DNA of 64,000 nucleotides from Methylobacterium phyllostachyos (lineage in GTDB: Bacteria > Pseudomonadota > Alphaproteobacteria > Rhizobiales > Beijerinckiaceae): NCBI RefSeq assembly GCF_900103445.1, contig NZ_FNHS01000008.1, positions 241,153 through 305,152 on the forward strand. Reading direction: 5' to 3'. Every line of letters starts with the position of its first letter. Within the stretch, counting starts at the first letter, position 1. Below the pieces are notes generated by a model. The model was given only the letters and a program-made list of their open reading frames with translations. It did not search any database and was not told the origin of the DNA. The translations under genes were made by a program, and so were the position numbers. Shown here one piece after another: positions 24,618-35,232 of this stretch.

Positions 24618-25727
24618 GTGACGGACAGGACCCTCGGCCCCGGCTCCACCCTCGGCATCGTCGGTGGCGGGCAGCTCGGGCGCATGATCGCGCTCGCGGC
24701 GGCGAATTACGGCCTCAAGGTGCACGTCTACGCCCCCGACCGCGACAGCCCCGCCTTCGATGTCGCCGCCCGCACCACCTGCGCGGCCTACGACGATCCC
24801 CAGGCGCTGGCCGACTTCGCGCAGAGCGTCGACGTCGTCACCTACGAGTTCGAGAACATCCCCCACGCCACCGCCGACATCCTGGCCCGGCACGCCCCCC
24901 TGCACCCAAACGCCCGGGCGCTCTCGACCACACAGGACCGCCTGTCGGAAAAAGAATTCATCAACGGGCTCGGCATCCCGACCGCGCCGTTCCAGGCGGT
25001 CGATACACCGGACGACCTCGACCGGGCGATCGCGGCGATCGGCCTGCCGGCGGTGCTCAAGACGCGCCGGTTCGGCTACGACGGCAAGGGCCAGCGCATC
25101 CTGCGGGAGCGGGCGGAGGGCGACCGCAACGCTCTGTTCGCCGAGTTCGGCGGCGCGCCGCTGATCCTCGAAGGCTTCGTGCCGTTCGAGCGCGAGGTCT
25201 CGGTGGTGGGCGCCCGCGCCCGCGACGGCAGCTTCGCGGCCTTCGACCTGTGCGAGAACGAGCACCGCGACCACATCCTGGCCCTGACCCGGGTGCCCGC
25301 CCCCGGCCTGGCGCCTGAGACCGGCCGCGCCGCCCTCGACATCGCCAAGCGCATCGCCGACGCGCTCGATTATGTCGGTGTGCTCGCCGTGGAGATGTTC
25401 CTGGTGCGGGAGGACGGGGCGGAACGGCTCGTGGTCAACGAAATCGCGCCGCGGGTCCACAATTCCGGCCACTGGACCATCGAGGGCGCGCTGACCTCGC
25501 AATTCGCCCAGCACGTCCGGGCGGTCTGCGGCTGGCCGCTCGGCGATCCGGCCCGGACTGGCGGCCTGCCGGTGGAGATGCGCAACCTGATCGGCGCCCA
25601 GGCCGACGACTGGCACGCGCTGCTGGCCGAGCCCGGCGCCCATCTGCACCTCTACGGCAAGGGCGAGGCCCGGCCCGGCCGGAAGATGGGGCATGTCACC
25701 CGGCTGGGATCCGAACCGGTCGGCTGA
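24618..25727 (+). CDS. purK: 5-(carboxyamino)imidazole ribonucleotide synthase PurK
   Basis: ATP-grasp enzyme of 369 residues that makes N5-CAIR from AIR, bicarbonate and ATP, working directly before PurE. Motifs: TLGIVGGGQLGRMIALAAANYG near residue 11, VVTYEFENIP near 72, the ATP-grasp segment PAVLKTRRFGYDGKGQ near 143 and VNEIAPRVHNSGHWTIEGALTSQFAQH near 270. The start is a GTG at 24618, which gives the family's usual N-terminal length; no ATG is available at this position. Confidence 0.95.
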   Translation: MTDRTLGPGSTLGIVGGGQLGRMIALAAANYGLKVHVYAPDRDSPAFDVAARTTCAAYDDPQALADFAQSVDVVTYEFENIPHATADILARHAPLHPNARALSTTQDRLSEKEFINGLGIPTAPFQAVDTPDDLDRAIAAIGLPAVLKTRRFGYDGKGQRILRERAEGDRNALFAEFGGAPLILEGFVPFEREVSVVGARARDGSFAAFDLCENEHRDHILALTRVPAPGLAPETGRAALDIAKRIADALDYVGVLAVEMFLVREDGAERLVVNEIAPRVHNSGHWTIEGALTSQFAQHVRAVCGWPLGDPARTGGLPVEMRNLIGAQADDWHALLAEPGAHLHLYGKGEARPGRKMGHVTRLGSEPVG

Positions 25728-26052
25728 GGCCTCAAAGGCACACCCGTACCGTTGCGTGCCGGCCTGGGCGTCTGACGCGATGCCGGCGCGCGCGCGGGCC
25801 ATACCTTCGCCACATCCCGCCGCTTCCACCACGGCGTGGTCGGTGCCGAATGCTGCCGGTCGATTCCCCGACGCCGTCCTGTCCGGACGGGCGACGGGAT
25901 GAATCACCAGGGGCGCATCTTAAGCCGACCTTCACCGTGATGCGCGACGGTGCCCCGGATCGGGTGTGCCCGGCGCGCGGCGCGGGCTTGAGAACGGCGA
26001 GGGGCGGGGCGGGCGCGCGGGATGCGGGCCGCGCCTCGGGGAGAGTGGGGCG
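25728..26052. other. Intergenic region without a recognisable gene
   Basis: The 325 bases between purK and the TPR lipoprotein gene are GC-rich. I see only short hairpins such as CCGTCC/GGACGG near 25880 and a purine-rich GGGGAGAGTGGGG that serves as ribosome-binding site for the next gene. Confidence 0.6.
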
Positions 26053-26925
26053 ATGATCGTACGCAATGGGCTGGCACGGAAGACGGCGCTGATCGGCGCG
26101 GCCCTGGTCTCGGCCGGGGCGCTCGCGGGCTGCGAGACCGTCGGGAGCGCCGCCGGACCGCGCCAATACGCGGTGTTGGAGACGGACACGACCGGCGCCA
26201 CCACGGTCAACATCGCCTCGCTGTCCGAGGTGATCCAGCGTAATCCGAACGACGCGGCCGCCTACACCACGCGCGGCGCCGCCTATGCCCGCGCCGGCCA
26301 GTTCAACGACGCCATCGCGGACTTCACGAAGGCGATCCAGCTCGATCCGAACTCGGTCTCGGCCTACAACAACCGGGCGTTGGCCAGCCGCCAGATCGGC
26401 CGTGACGCCGCCGCGCTGCAGGATTTCAGCAAGGCGATCAGCGTCGATCCGAATTACGGCCCGGCCTATATCGGCCGCGCCAATGTCGAGCGCGCCCAGG
26501 GCAACCTCGATGCGGCACTGAACGACCTCAACGTCGCGATCCGGCTGATGCCGGAATCGGCCGAGGCCTACCATGCCCGCGGCCTCGTGCGGCAGAAGCA
26601 GGGTCAGGAGACCCAGGCGATCGCCGATTTCGACGCCGCCATCGACCGCAACCCCTTCGTCGCTGCCCCCTACGCGGCGCGCGGCCAGAGCCTGATCGCC
26701 ACCAACCAGTACGGCAAGGCGATCGAGGACTACAACGCGGCGCTCAACGTCAACAACAAGGACGCCACCTCCTGGGCGTATCGCGGCCTCGCTTACGAGA
26801 AGCAGGGGCAACGCAAGGAGGCGATGGAGAATTACCAGCGCGCCTCGACCATCGACCCGAACAATGCCGTCGCCCGCGCCGGCCTCGGCCGGGTCCAGGG
26901 CGGGGTCGGCTCGCTGTTCAACTGA
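26053..26925 (+). CDS. TPR-repeat lipoprotein
   Basis: A 290-residue outer-membrane or periplasmic lipoprotein with lipobox LAGC near residue 27 and about seven tetratricopeptide repeats between residues 55 and 280 (units such as AAAYTTRGAAYARAGQFNDAIADFTKAIQLDPNS, written here only in part). TPR lipoproteins of this NlpI-like sort act as scaffolds for envelope enzymes; no specific partner can be named. The start at 26053 has a strong purine-rich site upstream. A family D repeat follows the stop codon. Confidence 0.88.
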   Translation: MIVRNGLARKTALIGAALVSAGALAGCETVGSAAGPRQYAVLETDTTGATTVNIASLSEVIQRNPNDAAAYTTRGAAYARAGQFNDAIADFTKAIQLDPNSVSAYNNRALASRQIGRDAAALQDFSKAISVDPNYGPAYIGRANVERAQGNLDAALNDLNVAIRLMPESAEAYHARGLVRQKQGQETQAIADFDAAIDRNPFVAAPYAARGQSLIATNQYGKAIEDYNAALNVNNKDATSWAYRGLAYEKQGQRKEAMENYQRASTIDPNNAVARAGLGRVQGGVGSLFN

Positions 26926-26946
26926 ACCGCACGACGGTCTGAAGAC

Positions 26947-27090
26947 GGTTTCAAAAGGTCGAGACCTTTTGCGGGTGCCGGGGCAGAGCCCTGCAGTACG
27001 GGTCTTCAACCCCCTCCGAGGGGGTTGAAGACCCGTTCGTCGGGGGTTCACCCCAACACCCCACCAAAGGGCTCGCCCTTTGGAAACCCC
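26947..27090. repeat. Multi-hairpin interspersed repeat, copy 2 (family D)
   Basis: Same plan as the copy at 20099: CAAAAGGTC/GACCTTTTG, a GCAGAGCCCTGC unit, then a central ACGGGTCTTCAACCCCCTC/GAGGGGGTTGAAGACCCGT, a GGGGTTCACCCC unit and CCAAAGGG/CCCTTTGG. The central hairpin differs in sequence from copy 1 but keeps perfect pairing. It lies between convergent genes. Confidence 0.85.
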
Positions 27091-27103
27091 TTGTTCGCCG
27101 GGG

Positions 27104-28258
27104 TTACGCCGCCAGCAGCCCGTTCTCGTCCTGCGTGATCCGGCGCAGGTGGTGGGCGGTGTCGCCGAGCTGGTACTCGATCATGGCGAGCCGCTTGAAG
27201 TGGTGGGCGCCGATGTACTCCAGCGTCATGCCGATGCCGCCGTGGAGCTGGACCGCCTCCTGGCCGACATAGCGGCAGGCCTTGTTGATCTGGACCTTCA
27301 CGGCTGACAGGGCCGCGGCCCGCGCTTTGGCGTCGGCCGTGTCCACCATCATGGCGGCGTACAGCGCCATCGAGCGGGCCTGCTCCAGCTGGATCAGCAT
27401 GTCCACGGCCCGGTGCTGCAGGGCCTGGAACGAGCCGACGCTGACGCCGAACTGCTTGCGGGTCTTGAGGTATTCCACCGTCAGCTTGTGGAGCGCGTCC
27501 ATGGAGCCGACCGCCTCGGCGGCGAGCGCCGCGATGCCGTGCTCCACCACCCGCTCCAGGAGCGGCAGGCCGCCTTCCGGATCGCCGAGCGCCGCGTCGG
27601 CCGGCAGCGTGACATCCGAGAACGAGACCTCGGCGGCCCGGCCCCCATCCTGGGTCGGATAGGCCTCGATGGCGACGCCCGCGGCATCGGTCGGGACCAG
27701 GAACAGGCCGATCCCGTGCGGGTCGCGCCGCTCGCCCGAGACCCGGGCCGAGACCACCATCAGCCCGGCCGCGTCGGCATTCGGCACGACGCTCTTGGCG
27801 CCGCTCAGCACGAAGCCGTCGCCGCTGCGCCGGGCCGTGGTGGCGACGTCCGCGAGATCGTAGCGGGACTGGCGCTCGGTGTGGGCGAGGGTCAGGCGTA
27901 GGTCGCCCGCGACGAGGCCGGGGACGAGGCGTTCCTTCTGCGCCGCGCTGCCGCCGAGCCGCAGGGCCGTCGAGCCGAGGACGAGGCTCGCCAGCAGCGG
28001 CTCGACCACGAGGTTGCGGCCGACCGCCTCCATGACCAGCAGGGTCTCGACCGGGCCGCCGCCGAGCCCGCCCTCCTCCTCCGAGAACGGCAGGCCCGTG
28101 ACGCCGAGTTCGGACAACGCCGTCCAGCCCTCCGCGGGGAAACCCAGCGGCGCCTTCAGCCGCGCCTGCCGGCTCTCCAGGGACGGGTACAGATCGGCGG
28201 CCAGCCGCTCGACGCTGTCGCGCAGGAGCGACTGGTCCTCGTTCAGGTCGAAATCCAT
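27104..28258 (-). CDS. pimD: Acyl-CoA dehydrogenase, pimeloyl-CoA dehydrogenase small-subunit type
   Basis: FAD-dependent dehydrogenase of 384 residues. Family landmarks: MDFDLNEDQSLLRDSVERL at the start, LTLAHTERQSRYDLADVATTARRSGDGFVLSGAKSVVPNAD near 120-155, YLKTRKQFGVSVGSFQALQHRAVDM near 270 and EAVQLHGGIGMTLEYIGAHHFKRL near 340. It lacks the usual catalytic glutamate context of fatty acyl-CoA dehydrogenases, as small pim-type subunits often do, and is paired with a second dehydrogenase gene just upstream. The gene order matches the pim operon of dicarboxylate beta-oxidation; the exact acyl chain is inferred. Confidence 0.8.
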   Translation of the reverse strand: MDFDLNEDQSLLRDSVERLAADLYPSLESRQARLKAPLGFPAEGWTALSELGVTGLPFSEEEGGLGGGPVETLLVMEAVGRNLVVEPLLASLVLGSTALRLGGSAAQKERLVPGLVAGDLRLTLAHTERQSRYDLADVATTARRSGDGFVLSGAKSVVPNADAAGLMVVSARVSGERRDPHGIGLFLVPTDAAGVAIEAYPTQDGGRAAEVSFSDVTLPADAALGDPEGGLPLLERVVEHGIAALAAEAVGSMDALHKLTVEYLKTRKQFGVSVGSFQALQHRAVDMLIQLEQARSMALYAAMMVDTADAKARAAALSAVKVQINKACRYVGQEAVQLHGGIGMTLEYIGAHHFKRLAMIEYQLGDTAHHLRRITQDENGLLAA

Positions 28259-28276
28259 GGTGGTGTCCTCTGCCCC

Positions 28277-28390
28277 CTCTCCTCCCCCTTGTGGGGAGGA
28301 GCCGGAGGTGGGGGTGGTGCAGACGGCACCATCACGCTCGATCCTGAGCCACCCCCACCCCTGAACCCTCCCCACAAGGGGGAGGGGAAA
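28277..28390. repeat. Interspersed repeat, copy 1 (family B)
   Basis: About 114 bases between the two acyl-CoA dehydrogenase genes. Outer arms CTCCCCCTTGTGGGGAG and CTCCCCACAAGGGGGAG frame an inner GGTGGGGGTGG/CCACCCCCACC stem and a conserved centre GCTCGATCCTGA. A copy in the same orientation, about 90 percent identical by eye, is at 34329-34443. Confidence 0.85.
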
Positions 28391-28396
28391 TCCTGC

Positions 28397-29593
<1,197 letters not shown>

Positions 29594-29595
29594 CG

Positions 29596-30780
29596 TCAGC
29601 CCCCGATCTCGAACAGGCCGGCGCAGCCCTGGCCGCCGGCGACGCACATGGTCACGACGGCGTAGCGCGCCCCGCGGCGGCGGCCCTCCAGCAGGGCGTG
29701 GCCGACGAGCCGCGCCCCCGACATGCCGAACGGGTGGCCGACCGATATGGCGCCGCCGTTGACGTTGACCTTCTCGGGGTCGATCCCGAGCGTGTCGCGG
29801 CAATAGACCGACTGCGACGCGAAGGCCTCGTTCAGCTCCCACAGGTCGATGTCGGCGACGCGGAGGCCCTGCCGCTCGAGGAGCCGCGGCACAGCGAAGA
29901 CCGGACCGATGCCCATCTCGTCCGGCCCGCAGCCCGCCGAGGCGAAGCCCCGGAACGTGCCGAGCGGCGTGAGGCCCCGGCGCGCCGCCTCGTCGGCCGA
30001 CATCAGCACCGAGGCCGAGGCGCCGTCCGAGAGCTGGCTGGCATTGCCCGCCGTGATGAAGGCCCCCTCCCCGCGCACGGGCTTGAGCTTGGCGAGACCC
30101 TCCAGATTCGTGTCCGGCCGGTTGCCCTCGTCCTTGGCAAGCCGCGTCTCGACCTCCCGGGTCTCGCCGGTGGCCTTGTCGGTCACCGCCATCACGGCGG
30201 ATATTGGGACGATCTCATCGTCGAACAGCCCGCGCGCCTGCGCGTCGGCCGTGCGGCGCTGGCTCTCCAGGGCGAATTGGTCCTGCGCTTCCCGGGAGAT
30301 GCCATAGCGCTCCGCGACGATATCGGCGGTCTCGATCATCGGCATGTAGATCGCCGGCAGGTGGGCCTCCAGCCACGCGTTGCGGGTCAGCTCCCGCTGC
30401 ACCTTCGGCTGGACGAGGCTGATCGACTCGACGCCCCCCGCCACAGCGACCGGCACGCCATCGAGGATGATGCGGCGGGCCGCGCTGGCGACCGCCTCCA
30501 AGCCCGAGGCGCAGAAGCGCGAGACCGTGACGCCGGCTGACGCGACCGGGATCCCCGCCACCAGGGCCGCGTGGCGGGCGACGTTGCCGCCCGTGGCGTT
30601 CTCCGGATAGCCGCAGCCGAGCACCACCTCCTCGACCGCCTCGGGCTCCAGCCGCGCCCGGTCCAGGGCGCCGCGGATCGCGTGGGCCGCGAGGTCGGCG
30701 CCGCGGGTGAGGTTCAGCGCGCCGCGATGGGCCTTGCCGATGGGCGTGCGGGCGGTCGCGACGATCACCGCGTCGGTCAT
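29596..30780 (-). CDS. pimB: Acetyl-CoA acyltransferase (thiolase), pimB-like
   Basis: Degradative thiolase of 394 residues that cleaves 3-oxoacyl-CoA to acetyl-CoA and a shortened acyl-CoA. The nucleophilic cysteine is in [21 protein letters not shown] near residue 90, the histidine in [20 protein letters not shown] near 345 and the second cysteine in [17 protein letters not shown] near 378. The start at 30780 gives the standard [23 protein letters not shown] opening. Second in a four-gene operon after the FadB-like gene. Confidence 0.9.
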   Translation of the reverse strand: MTDAVIVATARTPIGKAHRGALNLTRGADLAAHAIRGALDRARLEPEAVEEVVLGCGYPENATGGNVARHAALVAGIPVASAGVTVSRFCASGLEAVASAARRIILDGVPVAVAGGVESISLVQPKVQRELTRNAWLEAHLPAIYMPMIETADIVAERYGISREAQDQFALESQRRTADAQARGLFDDEIVPISAVMAVTDKATGETREVETRLAKDEGNRPDTNLEGLAKLKPVRGEGAFITAGNASQLSDGASASVLMSADEAARRGLTPLGTFRGFASAGCGPDEMGIGPVFAVPRLLERQGLRVADIDLWELNEAFASQSVYCRDTLGIDPEKVNVNGGAISVGHPFGMSGARLVGHALLEGRRRGARYAVVTMCVAGGQGCAGLFEIGG

Positions 30781-30794
30781 GCCGAAATCCTCCG

Positions 30795-30862
30795 GGGTTT
30801 CCAAAGGGCGTCACGCCCTTTGGTGGGGTGTCGGGGCGAAGCCCCGACGGATCGGGCCTCGG
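30795..30862. repeat. Multi-hairpin interspersed repeat, copy 3, truncated (family D)
   Basis: Retains the TTTCCAAAGGGCG/CGCCCTTTGG hairpin, the linker TGGGGTGTC and the GTCGGGGC/GCCCCGAC hairpin, then loses the rest. It lies between the thiolase gene and the FadB-like gene, inside the presumed operon. Confidence 0.75.
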
Positions 30863-30880
30863 CCGCCAACCGACACGGCA

Positions 30881-32950
30881 TCAGGCCGCCTTCCAGTCGG
30901 CGAAGCGGCCGCCGTCTTCGGCGAGCTTCTTCAGGAGCGGCGCCGGCTCCTGGCTGTCATCGCCGGTCTCGGCCGCGAAGCGGGACAACGCCTCGGCGAC
31001 GGTCTTCAGCCCGACCGTGTCGGCCCAGTGCATCGGGCCGCCCCGCCAGGCGGGCCAGTTGTAGCCGTTGATCCAGATTGTATCGATGTCGCTCGGCCGG
31101 GCCGCGATGCCCTCCTCCAGGATCCGCGCGCCTTCGTTGACCATCGGGTACATCAGCCGCGCCACGATGTCGTCCGGACTGAAGCTGCGGCGCGCGATGC
31201 CGTGCTCGGCGGCGACGCGCGCGATCAGCGCCTCGACCTCCGGATCGCGGGTGCCGGTGCGGGCGCCGTCCGGGTAGAGGTAGAAGCCGCGGCCGGTCTT
31301 CTGGCCGTAGCGGCCCATTTCGGCGAGGGAATCCGCCACCGGCGCCCGGCCGCCGAAATCCTTGCGCGAGCGCCAGCCGATATCGAGCCCCGCGAGGTCG
31401 CTCATGGCGAAGGGCCCCATCCGGAAGCCGAACCCGGTCACCGCCGCATCGACCTCGTGGGGCAGCGCGCCTTCGAGCAGCAGGCGCTCGCCGGCGCGGC
31501 TGCGGCGCTCCAGCATGCGGTTGCCGACGAAGCCGAAGCAGACCCCCACCGTCACCGGCAGCTTGTTGAGGCGCTTGCCGAGATCGAGGGCGGTGGCCAG
31601 CACGTCCGGCGCGGTTTTTTCCGCACGGACTACCTCCACCAAGCGCATCACGTTGGCCGGGCTGAAGAAGTGCAGGCCGAGCACGTCCTGCGGGCGGTTC
31701 GTCACCGCCGCGATGGCGTTGACGTCGAGATAGGAGGTGTTGCTGGCCAGGATGGCGCCCGGCTTGGCGATGCCATCGAGCTTGGAAAAGATTTCGCGCT
31801 TGACGCCCATATCCTCGAAGGCCGCCTCGATGACGATGTCGGCCTGCGCGGCGTGCTCCAGGCCGATCGCCCCGGTGATCCGGCCGATCCGCTCGTCGCG
31901 CTGGGCTTCGGTGATCGAGCCGCGCTTAGCCGAGCCAGCATAGAGGCCCTTCACCCGGTCGAGGCCGCGGGTCAGAGCGCCCGCCTCCGTCTCGATCACC
32001 ATCACGGGGATGCCCGCATTGGCGAAGCACATGGCGATGCCGCCGCCCATCGTGCCGGCGCCGATCACCGCGGCCGCGTGGATCGGGCGCCGGGGCGTAT
32101 CCTTCGGCAGGCCTGGAACCCGGGCCGCCTCCCGCTCGGCGAAGAAGGCGTAGCGCAGGGCCTTCGAGCGCGGATCCTCCACCAGCGTGCGGAACTCGGC
32201 CCGCTCTACCGCGACAGCGGCATCAAAGTCCTGCTCCAGACCGGCACGCACCGCCCGCGCCAGGGCGTGGACGTTGGTGGCGTCGGGGTCGCGCTTCACC
32301 GCCTCGGCGGCCAGGGCCTCGAATTTTTCGCGTGCTTCCGGAGTCAGCTTCTCGGCCCGGTCACGGACCCGCGGAAGCGCACCCGAATCGGCGATCTCCA
32401 GGGCGCGGGTGCGGGCCGCCGCCACGAGATCGCCGAGCACCACGGCATCGACGATGCCGAGCGCAGCCGCTGTCTCGGCCGAGACCTGCTCGCCGGTGAG
32501 CATCATCGGGAAGGCAGCATCGGGCCCGATCAGGCGCGGCAGGCGCTGCGTACCCCCCGCCCCCGGGATGATCCCGAGCTTGATCTCCGGCAGGCCGAGC
32601 TTGGCGGCGGGCGCGGAGACGCGGCCGTGGCAGGCCATGGCCAGTTCGAGGCCGCCGCCGAGCGCCACGCCATTGATCGCGGCAACCACTGGCTTCGGGC
32701 TGGCATCGAGGCGGTCCAGGATGTCGGGCAGGCTCGGCGGCTGCTGCAACTTGCCAAACTCGGTGATGTCGGCCCCACCCACGAAGACTTTGCCCTCGGC
32801 GGCCAGCACGATGGCACGCACCGAATCGTCCGCGATGGCCTGTGCCAGGGCCCCGTCGAGGGCCGCCCGCAACGCGGCGCCGAGTGCGTTGACCGGCGGG
32901 TTGGCGAGCGTGAGCACGGCCACGCCGCCATCGACCTCCTGACGAACCAC
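30881..32950 (-). CDS. pimF: Bifunctional enoyl-CoA hydratase/3-hydroxyacyl-CoA dehydrogenase (FadB/PimF type)
   Basis: A 689-residue fusion enzyme. The crotonase domain occupies about residues 1-190 (KVFVGGADITEFG near 55, GLPEIKLGIIPGAGGTQRLPRLIG near 125 with the catalytic glutamate), and the 3-hydroxyacyl-CoA dehydrogenase domain about 285-600 (AAVIGAGTMGGGIAMCFANAGIPVMVIE, HFFSPANVMRLVEVV). I choose GTG at 32950 because GGAG precedes it at the right distance and the protein then opens as VRQEVDGGVAVLTLANPP. An ATG at 32995 would add 15 residues encoded partly by an operator palindrome. First gene of the pim-like operon. Confidence 0.88.
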   Translation of the reverse strand: MVRQEVDGGVAVLTLANPPVNALGAALRAALDGALAQAIADDSVRAIVLAAEGKVFVGGADITEFGKLQQPPSLPDILDRLDASPKPVVAAINGVALGGGLELAMACHGRVSAPAAKLGLPEIKLGIIPGAGGTQRLPRLIGPDAAFPMMLTGEQVSAETAAALGIVDAVVLGDLVAAARTRALEIADSGALPRVRDRAEKLTPEAREKFEALAAEAVKRDPDATNVHALARAVRAGLEQDFDAAVAVERAEFRTLVEDPRSKALRYAFFAEREAARVPGLPKDTPRRPIHAAAVIGAGTMGGGIAMCFANAGIPVMVIETEAGALTRGLDRVKGLYAGSAKRGSITEAQRDERIGRITGAIGLEHAAQADIVIEAAFEDMGVKREIFSKLDGIAKPGAILASNTSYLDVNAIAAVTNRPQDVLGLHFFSPANVMRLVEVVRAEKTAPDVLATALDLGKRLNKLPVTVGVCFGFVGNRMLERRSRAGERLLLEGALPHEVDAAVTGFGFRMGPFAMSDLAGLDIGWRSRKDFGGRAPVADSLAEMGRYGQKTGRGFYLYPDGARTGTRDPEVEALIARVAAEHGIARRSFSPDDIVARLMYPMVNEGARILEEGIAARPSDIDTIWINGYNWPAWRGGPMHWADTVGLKTVAEALSRFAAETGDDSQEPAPLLKKLAEDGGRFADWKAA

Positions 32951-32967
32951 GCGGAACTCCAAAAATG

Positions 32968-32982
32968 TTCTGCAATGCAGAA
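32968..32982. promoter_or_regulatory. Candidate operator TTCTGCAATGCAGAA, site 1
   Basis: Near-perfect palindrome (central A) 18 bases upstream of the chosen GTG of the FadB-like gene. Its core CTGC-AAT-GCAG fits the CTGC-N3/4-GCAG consensus described for alphaproteobacterial PhaR, the polyhydroxyalkanoate regulator. Which protein binds is inferred. Confidence 0.5.
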
Positions 32983-33069
32983 TAGATGACTGCAATTCGG
33001 CGGGATGTTGGTCTGGGGGCCGCGCTGCGTCAAGGCAGATTTGCTTGACTGCGAGAACACGCCGTCACG

Positions 33070-33084
33070 TTCTGCAATGCAGAA
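33070..33084. promoter_or_regulatory. Candidate operator TTCTGCAATGCAGAA, site 2
   Basis: Identical 15-base palindrome, 102 bases from site 1 and 190 bases upstream of the flavin oxidoreductase gene. Two identical sites in one divergent region argue for a real operator pair, with DNA looping or control of both directions possible. Confidence 0.5.
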
Positions 33085-33273
33085 AGACCGTGGCGAGATT
33101 GGTTTGACCGCTGCCCCTGGGCCATGCCATCAAAACGGTTCCGGGCAAGACTCCGGCGCCGCCGAGCGACCAAAGACCCGTCTTGCCGGAACCCGGGGGA
33201 GAACCGCTGTGCGCAGCATCGATCGGTGTGAAAGCGCCCGTCCGGCGCGGGATCAGTCGGTAGGGCTCGCGCC

Positions 33274-34290
33274 GTGAGCGACGGCCCCGAGCAGCCCTCC
33301 GCTGGGCGCCTGCCCGAGAGCCTGCGCGGGCGGCTCGCCCTGCCGGTGATCTGTGCGCCGATGTTCATCGTCTCCGGCCCGGAGCTGGTGATCGCCCAAT
33401 GTCTGTCGGGTGTGGTCGGCTCCTTCCCAGCACTGAACGCCCGCCCGGCCGAGCTGCTGGACGAATGGCTTACCCGGATCACCCGCACCCTCGCGGAGGC
33501 CCGAGCCGTCGATCCGTCAAAGAAAATCGCACCCTTCGCGGTGAACCAGATCGTCCACGCCTCGAACGACCGGCTGGCGCAGGATGTCGAGGCCTGCGTC
33601 CGGCACCGGGTGCCGATCATCATCACCTCCCTGCGGGCGCCGGACGCGGTGATCCGCCCGGTCCACGCCTATGGCGGGGTGGTGTTCCACGACGTCACCA
33701 ATGTCCGCCATGCCGAGAAGGCACTGGAGGCTGGCGTCGATGGGCTGATCCTGGTCTGCGCCGGGGCGGGCGGGCACGCGGGGACGCTGAGCCCCTTCGC
33801 GTTGGTCGGCGAGATCCGGCGGTTCTACGACGGTCCGCTGATCCTGTCGGGGGCGATCACCTCGGGCGCTTCGATCCTGGCGGCCCAGGCCATGGGCGCC
33901 GACCTCGCCTATATGGGCACCCGCTTCATCGCCACCCGGGAGGCGAACGCGGTCCCCGCCTACAAGGACATGATCACCGGCAGCGCGGCGTCCGACATCC
34001 TCTACACCCCCTATTTCACGGGCGTCCCGGGCAACTACCTGACGCCAAGCATCCGCGCCTCGGGGCTCGATCCCGACGCGTTGCCGGTGCGCGACAAGAC
34101 CGCGATGAATTTCGGCAGCGCCAGCGTGAAGGCGTGGCGGGACGTCTGGGGTGCCGGCCAGGGCGTCGGCACCATCGCGGACGCGCCGGCCACGGCCGAT
34201 CTCGTCGCGCGGCTCGCCCGGGAATACGCGGCGGCGCGGGCGCGAATGGCCGGGGTGTCGGCGGAGTACACGGGGGAGGCTGCGCCGTGA
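33274..34290 (+). CDS. Nitronate monooxygenase-like FMN oxidoreductase (2-nitropropane dioxygenase family)
   Basis: FMN-binding TIM-barrel enzyme of 338 residues. Motifs: LALPVICAPMFIVSGPELVIAQC near residue 22, HDVTNVRHAEKALEAGVDGLILVCAGAGGHAG near 140, with the conserved GAGGHAG phosphate-binding region, LILSGAITSGASILAAQAMGADLAYMGTRFIAT near 190 and an FMN-contacting C-terminal part. Members oxidise nitronates or act as enone/NADH:quinone reductases, so substrate is uncertain. Starts at a GTG. Divergent from the pim-like operon and upstream of the enoyl-CoA hydratase. Confidence 0.85.
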   Translation: MSDGPEQPSAGRLPESLRGRLALPVICAPMFIVSGPELVIAQCLSGVVGSFPALNARPAELLDEWLTRITRTLAEARAVDPSKKIAPFAVNQIVHASNDRLAQDVEACVRHRVPIIITSLRAPDAVIRPVHAYGGVVFHDVTNVRHAEKALEAGVDGLILVCAGAGGHAGTLSPFALVGEIRRFYDGPLILSGAITSGASILAAQAMGADLAYMGTRFIATREANAVPAYKDMITGSAASDILYTPYFTGVPGNYLTPSIRASGLDPDALPVRDKTAMNFGSASVKAWRDVWGAGQGVGTIADAPATADLVARLAREYAAARARMAGVSAEYTGEAAP

Positions 34291-34328
34291 GCGTCAGGAC
34301 GCGCCGGCCCATCGCAGAGCACGCGGCT

Positions 34329-34443
34329 CTCTCCTCCCCCTTGTGGGGAGGAGTTGGAGGTGGGGGTGGTGCAGAAGGCACCAGAACGCTCGATCCTGAA
34401 CCACCCCCACCCCTAGCCCCTCCCCACAAGGGGGAGGGGAAAA
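34329..34443. repeat. Interspersed repeat, copy 2 (family B)
   Basis: Second copy of the element at 28277-28390, same orientation, with the same outer CTCCCCCTTGTGGGGAG arm, the GGTGGGGGTGG stem and GCTCGATCCTGA centre. It lies in the gap between the flavin oxidoreductase and enoyl-CoA hydratase genes. Confidence 0.85.
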
Positions 34444-34476
34444 GCGTTCCGCTCCAGAGCACCGTCGGCCCGACCG

Positions 34477-35232
34477 ATGCCTGAATCCGCCCCCTCAACC
34501 ATCCGCCTCGCCGATCCGGAGCCCGGGATCCGGCTGGTCACTATCGACCGGCCGGAGCGGCGCAACGCCCTCGATCGCGCCGCCTATGCGGGGCTGACCG
34601 AAGCTTTCCGGGCGGTGGCGGAGGATGAGGGCGTGGCCGCCGTGGTGCTCACGGGCGCGGGCGGCTGCTTCACCGCCGGCAACGATCTCAAGGATTTCCA
34701 GGATGTCGAGACCGGGGGCGACAGCCCCGGCTTGACCTTCCTGAAGGCCCTGCGGGCCTGCCCGAAGCCGGTCGTGGCGGCGGTGGAGGGGCACGCGGTC
34801 GGCATCGGCACGACGCTGCTGCTCCATTGCGATCTCGCCTATGCAGGGGATAGCGCCCGGTTCCGTCTGCCGTTCACGGCTCTGGGCCTCAGCCCCGAGG
34901 GCGGATCGAGTTACCTGCTGCCCCTGGTGGCCGGATCGAAGCGGGCCGCCGAGCTGCTGATGCTCGGCGAGCCGTTCACGGCCGCGGAGGCCGTATCGGC
35001 TGGCCTCGTCAACGCCGCCGCGCCCGAGGGGACGGCCCTGGAGGTGGCCCTCGCCAAGGCGCGGTCGCTCGCCGCCCTGCCCCGAACCTCGATTGCCGCC
35101 ACCAAGCAGGCCCTGCGCCGCGGCCAGGGCGAGTCCGTCGCCCGCGCGCTCGCCGAGGAGGCGGAGGTGTTCCACGCGCTGCGCCGCGGTCCGGAGGCGC
35201 AGGCGGCCTTCGCGGCGTTCCTGCGCCGATGA
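34477..35232 (+). CDS. Enoyl-CoA hydratase/isomerase (crotonase) family protein
   Basis: A 251-residue single-domain crotonase. Landmarks: [18 protein letters not shown] near residue 22, the first oxyanion-hole segment [17 protein letters not shown] near 62, and [50 protein letters not shown] near 105 with the catalytic acidic residue in the SPEGGSS loop. Hydrates 2-enoyl-CoA or shifts its double bond. Its last four bases overlap the start of the IclR gene (ATGA), so the two are coupled. Confidence 0.9.
   Translation: MPESAPSTIRLADPEPGIRLVTIDRPERRNALDRAAYAGLTEAFRAVAEDEGVAAVVLTGAGGCFTAGNDLKDFQDVETGGDSPGLTFLKALRACPKPVVAAVEGHAVGIGTTLLLHCDLAYAGDSARFRLPFTALGLSPEGGSSYLLPLVAGSKRAAELLMLGEPFTAAEAVSAGLVNAAAPEGTALEVALAKARSLAALPRTSIAATKQALRRGQGESVARALAEEAEVFHALRRGPEAQAAFAAFLRR

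Larger units (their letters stand above)
32951..33273. other. Divergent promoter region of the pim-like operon
   Basis: This 323-base region separates the pim-like operon from the nitronate-monooxygenase-like gene and has no gene of its own. Its notable content is a pair of identical palindromes 102 bases apart, annotated separately. Confidence 0.7.

Noticed and set aside
30707..32989. 760-codon plus-strand open frame
   Set aside because: Antisense shadow of the FadB-like gene, with low-information composition.
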